Shown in pieces: positions 6,930 through 11,215 of a stretch of 11,215 nucleotides of DNA. Source of the stretch: an uncultured Eubacteriales bacterium (lineage in GTDB: Bacteria; Bacillota_A; Clostridia; Oscillospirales; Oscillospiraceae); NCBI GenBank assembly GCA_949742895.1, contig CATJRT010000141.1, positions 1-11,215 of the forward strand, given 5' to 3'. Position numbers and translations under genes: made by a program. The stretch's first letter is position 1, and every line of letters begins with the position of its first letter. The notes below the pieces were generated by a model. That model ran no database searches. It was given only the letters and a program-made list of their open reading frames with translations, and was not told the DNA's origin.

Positions 6930-8243
6930 ATGAAACGTGGGAAACGGATCCTGATCAGCATCGGCTGCGCGGCTCTGCTGATGATTTCTTGGATAGCTGC
7001 GGTCACGGCAAAGAGCGATACACAAAAGCAGGCCGAACTGATAGCACAGGCTGCCGTCTATACGGAGGACGAGATCTATATTTTGGCAGCCCCGCTGCTG
7101 GAGGAGGCCGCTGGCTATCGCGGAGCGCACACCCTGGACGCGGAGGAGGCGCTCAAGGACGTCTATCTGCACCTGCTCCAGAAGAGTGGATATGCCGGCA
7201 AATATACGCAGCTGCTGGAGCAGCAGATGGCCCGGGATGACGCATCCCCGGATATCTTCCTGGAGGCCGCAGAGTACTACCTGGACCGCGCCAAGCTGCC
7301 AGAGGCGCTGACCATATTGCGGACCGGTGCCGAGAGGACCGGCGATAGCGGACTGAAGCGGGTATATGAGGAAAATCGCTATCAATACTCCATGGGGACT
7401 AGCTATTACCAAGATGTGACCACCACCTGTGCCGGAGCGATCCAGGTGATGGCGCAGGGGGCCTGGGGACTTGCCTCCGCAGACGGACAGCTTGTGATTC
7501 CCTGTGAGTACGACAAGATCAGCACCTACAGCGATGACCGGGCCATTGTCCAAAAAGGCGGCGTCATTTTTGCAGTGGACGCAGAGAATAACCGCGTGGC
7601 ACTTTTGCATAGGGATGCGTCTGATTTTGGCAACTTTGCTGAAGATCGGGCCTCTCTGAAGACGGAGGATGGCTGGGTGCTTACAAATAGCGTATTGGCT
7701 GTGGGCCGCAACAGCTTTGAGGAGATCGGTATGTTCACCGGTGGATGCGCCCCGGCGAAGCGGGGAGGAAAGTGGGGACTCATTGATGCTTCAGGTAGCG
7801 AGTGGGTCCTCTCAGCGGAGTATGACGATGTAATCAGGGACGAGCTGGGGCGGTGCCTGGCCCAGGATGCCGTCTTTGTGAAAAAGGGCGGAGAGGTCCG
7901 CCTTCTGGTCTCCCAAGTGCCGGTGGGGGAGGCATATGAGGACGCACATCCCTTTGACAACGGCTGGGCCGCAGTGAAGAAGAACGGGAAATGGGGCTTC
8001 ATCGATACCGCCGGAGAAGTCAAAATCGACTTCCAATTCGATGATGCGCTGTCCTTCGGACAGCACCTGGCCGCAGTTAAGGTTGACGGCACCTGGGGGT
8101 ATGTCAGCTTGTCCGGTGAGCTGGTCATCGAGCCGCAGTTTATCGCCGCAAAGAGCTTTTACCACGGGAGTGCTCCGGTCCAGACGCGGGACGGGTGGCG
8201 GTTCATTACCCTGGAGGAGTACAGAGAAGGAGATGGCTTATGA
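6930..8243 (+). CDS. Membrane-anchored WG-repeat protein
   Basis: A 437-residue protein with an N-terminal signal-anchor helix (about residues 7-26), a helical, TPR-like segment (about 30-160, with 'AAEYYLDRAKLPEALTILR'), and a C-terminal WG-repeat region (about 175-430). Clear WG units begin at Trp179, Trp282, Trp355 and Trp389 ('GKWGFIDTAGEVKIDFQFDD' is the model unit); decayed units fit near residues 212, 249, 322 and 423. The repeats should lie outside the membrane. WG repeats are often taken as binding or scaffold modules, without a known reaction. AGGGGGG at 6916-6922 precedes the ATG. The gene overlaps the FHA gene by 4 nt (ATGA), which ties it to the signalling block. A role in sensing or anchoring the fibre is inference. 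Confidence 0.92.
   Translation: MKRGKRILISIGCAALLMISWIAAVTAKSDTQKQAELIAQAAVYTEDEIYILAAPLLEEAAGYRGAHTLDAEEALKDVYLHLLQKSGYAGKYTQLLEQQMARDDASPDIFLEAAEYYLDRAKLPEALTILRTGAERTGDSGLKRVYEENRYQYSMGTSYYQDVTTTCAGAIQVMAQGAWGLASADGQLVIPCEYDKISTYSDDRAIVQKGGVIFAVDAENNRVALLHRDASDFGNFAEDRASLKTEDGWVLTNSVLAVGRNSFEEIGMFTGGCAPAKRGGKWGLIDASGSEWVLSAEYDDVIRDELGRCLAQDAVFVKKGGEVRLLVSQVPVGEAYEDAHPFDNGWAAVKKNGKWGFIDTAGEVKIDFQFDDALSFGQHLAAVKVDGTWGYVSLSGELVIEPQFIAAKSFYHGSAPVQTRDGWRFITLEEYREGDGL
8225..8232 (+). promoter_or_regulatory. Ribosome binding site fixing the start of the FHA protein
   Basis: AGAAGGAG ends 7 nt before ATG 8240, which overlaps the previous stop as ATGA. A longer reading from GTG 8195 lies inside the WG gene and has no such site. 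Confidence 0.8.
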
Positions 8244-9547
8244 TAAGATATCAGATCCAGACACAGTACGATGTGTCCGCAGGGGCAGTTTTGACGGTGC
8301 GCTTTCCGGAAGCAGACATGGATCACAAAGCGCTCTATACCCTCCAGGCGGACTGGCCCGAGTTTCTGGTGCCGTTTCGGTATCGCAGCGTTGACGGCTA
8401 TGCGGAGTGCTCCTATGAACTGGCGAACCGCAGCAAACTGCAATATCGCTTTGGCAACCGCCCCCCAAAGGAATATGTGGAGTTTTGGACTCAGGTCCTC
8501 CAGCCGCTGCTCGACTGTGACGACTGGTTCTTAAAGCCCCTGTCCTTTGTGCTGGACCCGGACTACCTCTATATTGACAAGGCGGGGAAGACGATCAGTT
8601 ACCTCTATATTCCAGCGGTCCCGGACTGTGTGGGCTATGAAGCTCTCAGGGAAATGGTGACGGTGCTCTCACAGAAGAATTCTACAACGGATCAGCAACT
8701 GGAAAATCAAGTGCTACGGGCAATCATGCAGGATTTCAATCCCAGGGTCTTCCTCCAAATGCTGCGAGAGAGCCAAAGCCGCGAGGCGGGTCCCAGATGG
8801 ACACCACCCGCTCCGAAAAAGAAGCCGGAAGACTTATCAGCCGGGCTTTATCCGGAGATACCGGGCAAGCCCCCCAAAAGGCCGGGCGAAAGGCAGCCAG
8901 CGCCCGATGATGTTGTAGTCCATCTTGATAACACGGGCGGAAAGCGGCCCGACAAAAAAGAGGAAAAGCAAGGCGGAATTTTCGGATTCAAAAAGAACAA
9001 GGAACCCAAGCCTTCAAAGGAAAAATCCCCGCGGAAGGGCCTGTTCGGCGGCAAGGAAGCTAAACATCCCAGCGAGATCGTACTGGGTGCCGGAGCGCCG
9101 GGTGCTGTCTCCCCTGCTATGAGGCGAGAGAGAGACCTTGTGTCCATGCAACCTGTGCCGCCCGTGGATGAGGATGACGAGGTGACGAAGCTTACACCGG
9201 CAGAGGTTGCCGGGCGGTGCCTCCGTCTGGCCAGCAACGCGCCGCTGCCGCAGAGCATCCCGGTGGACTTCCAAGGCGGCTTGCCATTTACGATCGGCCG
9301 GTTTGACGTGTCTGTCGGGATGCGGCAGTCATCGTTTGAGTTCGACAAGCAGACCGAGGCAGTGAGCCGCCATCATGCCGCGATTGAGCAAGGGATGGAC
9401 GGCGTCTGCCAGATCACGGATCTATCCTCCAGCGCTGGCACGTTCATTAATGGAAAACGTCTGACGCCTAATGTGCCTCACCCCCTGCTGCGGGGAGACC
9501 GCATCTCCTTTGGGACCTGCGGCGCAGACTATATATGGGAGGAATGA
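8240..9547 (+). CDS. DUF6382 domain and FHA domain protein
   Basis: A 435-residue protein without membrane helices, so cytoplasmic. Residues 1-165 fit the DUF6382 pattern ('ECSYELANRSKLQYRF', 'FVLDPDYLYID', 'YLYIPAVPDC'). A proline- and lysine-rich, probably disordered linker follows (about 190-310). It carries two related short motifs, 'GGIFGFKK' (245-252) and 'KGLFGGKE' (266-273). The C-terminal FHA domain (about 345-432) has the residues used to bind phosphothreonine in this fold: Gly353-Arg354, Ser376 with 'SRHH', and Asn404-Gly405 in 'TFINGKRL'. It is therefore likely to read phosphorylated threonine, most simply that made by the kinase encoded 180 nt downstream. The N-terminal domain's partner is unknown. 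Start ATG 8240 is set by AGAAGGAG and the overlap with the WG gene. Confidence 0.94.
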   Translation: MIRYQIQTQYDVSAGAVLTVRFPEADMDHKALYTLQADWPEFLVPFRYRSVDGYAECSYELANRSKLQYRFGNRPPKEYVEFWTQVLQPLLDCDDWFLKPLSFVLDPDYLYIDKAGKTISYLYIPAVPDCVGYEALREMVTVLSQKNSTTDQQLENQVLRAIMQDFNPRVFLQMLRESQSREAGPRWTPPAPKKKPEDLSAGLYPEIPGKPPKRPGERQPAPDDVVVHLDNTGGKRPDKKEEKQGGIFGFKKNKEPKPSKEKSPRKGLFGGKEAKHPSEIVLGAGAPGAVSPAMRRERDLVSMQPVPPVDEDDEVTKLTPAEVAGRCLRLASNAPLPQSIPVDFQGGLPFTIGRFDVSVGMRQSSFEFDKQTEAVSRHHAAIEQGMDGVCQITDLSSSAGTFINGKRLTPNVPHPLLRGDRISFGTCGADYIWEE

Positions 9548-9550
9548 TTT

Positions 9551-9709
9551 ATGACCGCACTATCGAACGGCGAGGGCCTCTTTTACTGCGGCATTGCCAT
9601 CATGGCCGGAGCCGCTGCGGCGGGGATTATCACAGCCGTAGTCTTCTCTCTGACGGGACGGCGCCTGCGGAAGCGCCTTGACACCGAATTCGGAAAAAAA
9701 TGTCGTTGA
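9551..9709 (+). CDS. 52-residue single-helix membrane protein
   Basis: A small gene between the FHA and kinase genes. The protein starts 'MTALSNGEGLFYCG', has one hydrophobic helix (about residues 11-34, rich in Ala, Gly and Ile), then a strongly basic segment 'GRRLRKRLDTEFGKKCR', as expected for an N-out, C-in anchor. GGGAGGA at 9537-9543 lies 7 nt before ATG 9551, and the gene starts 3 nt after the FHA stop, so it is probably translated. It is in the same frame as the kinase, from which a single TGA separates it. I recognise no family. A link between FHA protein, kinase and membrane platform is possible but only from position. Confidence 0.7.
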   Translation: MTALSNGEGLFYCGIAIMAGAAAAGIITAVVFSLTGRRLRKRLDTEFGKKCR

Positions 9710-9727
9710 TCGGACGGTGCCATAGAT

Positions 9728-11215
9728 ATGTCTCAAATAATTGCAGGTACATACGAGATCGTTGAAGAACTCGGTGCCGGAGGCAGCGGCATTGTCTATT
9801 TGGCAAAGCATCTCCGTCTTGGGAAATGGGTTGTCCTGAAGGCGGACAAACGGACGATCACCGCCAGGCCAGAGGTGCTGCGCCGAGAGGTGGACGCACT
9901 GAAAAATCTGAGCCATTCTTATATCCCGCAGGTGTACGATTTCGTTGTCGAGGGCGAGACCGTATACACGGTGATGGACTACATCGAGGGGGAGAGCCTC
10001 GACCGGGCCCTGAAGCGGGGAGAGCGGTTTTCTCAGGCACAGGTGCTTGAGTGGGCGCACCAACTGCTGGAGGCGCTGGTCTATCTCCACAGCCGCCCTC
10101 CCCACGGCATTCTGCACAGCGACATCAAACCGGCCAATATCATGCTGACGCCGGAGAACGATGTCCGACTGATCGACTTCAACATTGCTCTGGCGTTAGG
10201 CGAGGAGGGGGCGGTCCGGGTCGGCTTCAGCCGCGGCTACGCCTCGCCGGAGCACTACGGGATCGACTACTCCGCAGCTAATGTCACGCGGCAGGACAGC
10301 GCGGTGGAGACGCGAGTGTCTGCGGAGACCGTCCTTCCCGGCCGGGGCGTGGGCAACTCGGTCTCGACACAGCGGGGCTCTCTGCTCCTGGATGTGCGTT
10401 CGGACATCTACAGCTTGGGCGCAACGCTCTACCACCTTCTCAGCGGGAAACGTCCCTCGCAGGACGCAAAAGAGGTGATCCCCCTCTCTGCGCCGGAAGT
10501 CAGCCCATCTGTGGCCGCCATAATTGCCAGAGCAATGGCTCCGAGTCCCAGCGACCGGTATCAGTCTGCCCAGTCTATGCTGGAAGCCATAGAGCAGCTG
10601 CACAAAAACGATCCCCGGGCAAAATGGCACAGGCGGCGCACTATCGGTGCGGCAGCTTTTCTCACAGCGCTCTTTCTGGCTGGCGGGCTCTGTTGTTTCA
10701 CCGGCCTGCGCCAGATGGAACAAGCCCAGGCCCAGGCCGCGGAGGAAGCGCGGCTAGCAGAGGAAGCCGCCCGTGTCGCTGAGGAAGCTGAGCGCACGGC
10801 GCAGCGGGCCCTTGCGGCGGTCAGCGCCGCTGAGGAGGCGTACCGGAACGGCGATATGCCCAGGGCAGCCGCCCAGGCAAGGGAGGCGCTGCTCCTAGAT
10901 TCCCCCTATACCGTCCAGGCCCAGAGCGCTTTGGCGGCTGCACTGGGCGTGTACGACTTATCCGACGGCTTCAAACCGCATCTGCTTCTGGAGTTGCCCA
11001 GCGAGCCGCTTAAGACCGCGCTCTCCCCTGCGGGAACCCGGGCGGGGGCCATCGTCAGCGGTCAGATGCTCGTTTTCGATACGGAGAGCGGCGCGCAGCT
11101 GGCCTCCCTTCCGGCAGACGGCTCCGCGCTGTCGGACATTGCGTTCCCCAGTGAGGATATGGTGCTCTACGCCGGCGAGGATGCGCTGCGGGTCTACGAT
11201 CTGACTGCGAACAAG
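9728..11215 (+). CDS. Transmembrane Ser/Thr protein kinase with outer propeller-like domain, 3'-truncated
   Basis: A Hanks-type kinase open to the right edge; 496 residues are visible. Kinase domain (about 9-290): glycine loop 'GAGGSGIVYLA' (16-26), Lys38, Glu54, catalytic loop 'HSDIKPANIM' (Asp132, Lys134, Asn137), metal-binding Asp150 in 'DFN', 'SPE' ending at Glu175, and 'DVRSDIYSLGATLYHLLSG'. It departs from the family at HRD (Ser131) and DFG (Asn152), and carries about 37 extra residues, rich in Ser and Thr, after SPE. A basic stretch precedes one membrane helix (306-327). Outside lie an Ala/Glu-rich heptad coil (328-375), a TPR-like helix pair, and from about 432 a WD40-like beta repeat. 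ATG 9728 is the only start available; its ribosome site is weak (GGACGG), so translation may depend on coupling. It probably phosphorylates the FHA system or platform proteins in response to an outside signal (inference). Confidence 0.95.
   Translation, partial: MSQIIAGTYEIVEELGAGGSGIVYLAKHLRLGKWVVLKADKRTITARPEVLRREVDALKNLSHSYIPQVYDFVVEGETVYTVMDYIEGESLDRALKRGERFSQAQVLEWAHQLLEALVYLHSRPPHGILHSDIKPANIMLTPENDVRLIDFNIALALGEEGAVRVGFSRGYASPEHYGIDYSAANVTRQDSAVETRVSAETVLPGRGVGNSVSTQRGSLLLDVRSDIYSLGATLYHLLSGKRPSQDAKEVIPLSAPEVSPSVAAIIARAMAPSPSDRYQSAQSMLEAIEQLHKNDPRAKWHRRRTIGAAAFLTALFLAGGLCCFTGLRQMEQAQAQAAEEARLAEEAARVAEEAERTAQRALAAVSAAEEAYRNGDMPRAAAQAREALLLDSPYTVQAQSALAAALGVYDLSDGFKPHLLLELPSEPLKTALSPAGTRAGAIVSGQMLVFDTESGAQLASLPADGSALSDIAFPSEDMVLYAGEDALRVYDLTANK

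Noticed and set aside
6831..7610. 259-residue open frame on the minus strand
   Set aside because: It lies opposite the WG-repeat gene, has no ribosome site of note, no domain pattern, and the plus-strand reading shows clear motifs.
7526..8128. 200-residue open frame on the minus strand
   Set aside because: Ser/Pro-rich shadow of the WG-repeat gene without any family pattern.
9694..9700. Run of seven A near the end of the 52-residue gene as a frameshift site
   Set aside because: Slipping either way leads to a stop within about 25 codons and not into the kinase frame.
9707..9709. TGA as a selenocysteine codon joining the 52-residue protein to the kinase
   Set aside because: No stable stem-loop is evident just downstream, the kinase needs no such fusion, and the upstream gene is complete as it stands.
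9560..10117. 185-residue open frame on the minus strand
   Set aside because: Opposite the kinase start, where the plus strand encodes the glycine loop and catalytic lysine.

Overview
The window holds one strand-uniform gene cluster (12 genes, all on +) that encodes the membrane and pilin part of a Tad-type (Flp pilus, type II/IV secretion-like) system, followed by a signalling block. The organism is most likely a Gram-positive Clostridia member, plausibly Oscillospiraceae. The reasons are strong AGGAGG-type ribosome sites before most genes, moderately high GC, and the combination of Flp1-like pilin, a DUF5702-type protein, a WG-repeat protein and a DUF6382-FHA protein, which I associate with Tad loci of gut Clostridia. 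Family names are from pattern recognition; no database was searched.

Layout. 1-530: C-terminal part of TadB, cut by the left edge. 542-1600: TadC. 1627-1830: a 67-residue two-helix membrane protein. 1831-1896: a short intergenic gap with an imperfect hairpin, then the Flp1-like pilin (1897-2151). 2187-2825: TadE-like pseudopilin. 2871-5597: a 908-residue DUF5702-type protein with a long helical middle. 5599-6375: a second TadE-like pseudopilin. 6372-6917: A24 prepilin peptidase. 6930-8243: membrane-anchored WG-repeat protein. 8240-9547: cytoplasmic DUF6382-FHA protein. 9551-9709: a 52-residue single-helix protein. 9728 to the right edge: a transmembrane Ser/Thr kinase whose outer domain begins a WD40-like propeller and runs off the window.

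The genes are packed (overlaps of 4 nt at two junctions, gaps of 1 to 66 nt), so they are probably one operon whose earlier part (the ATPase and the rest of TadB) lies upstream. TadB and TadC form the inner-membrane platform. The A24 peptidase would process the pilin and pseudopilins. The DUF5702 and TadE-like proteins would be surface or pseudopilus components. The kinase and FHA protein suggest that assembly or activity is controlled by threonine phosphorylation in response to an outside signal; that control is inferred from gene order, not shown. There is no gene-free stretch above 300 bases, and I see no tRNA, rRNA, CRISPR array, insertion sequence or clear intrinsic terminator.
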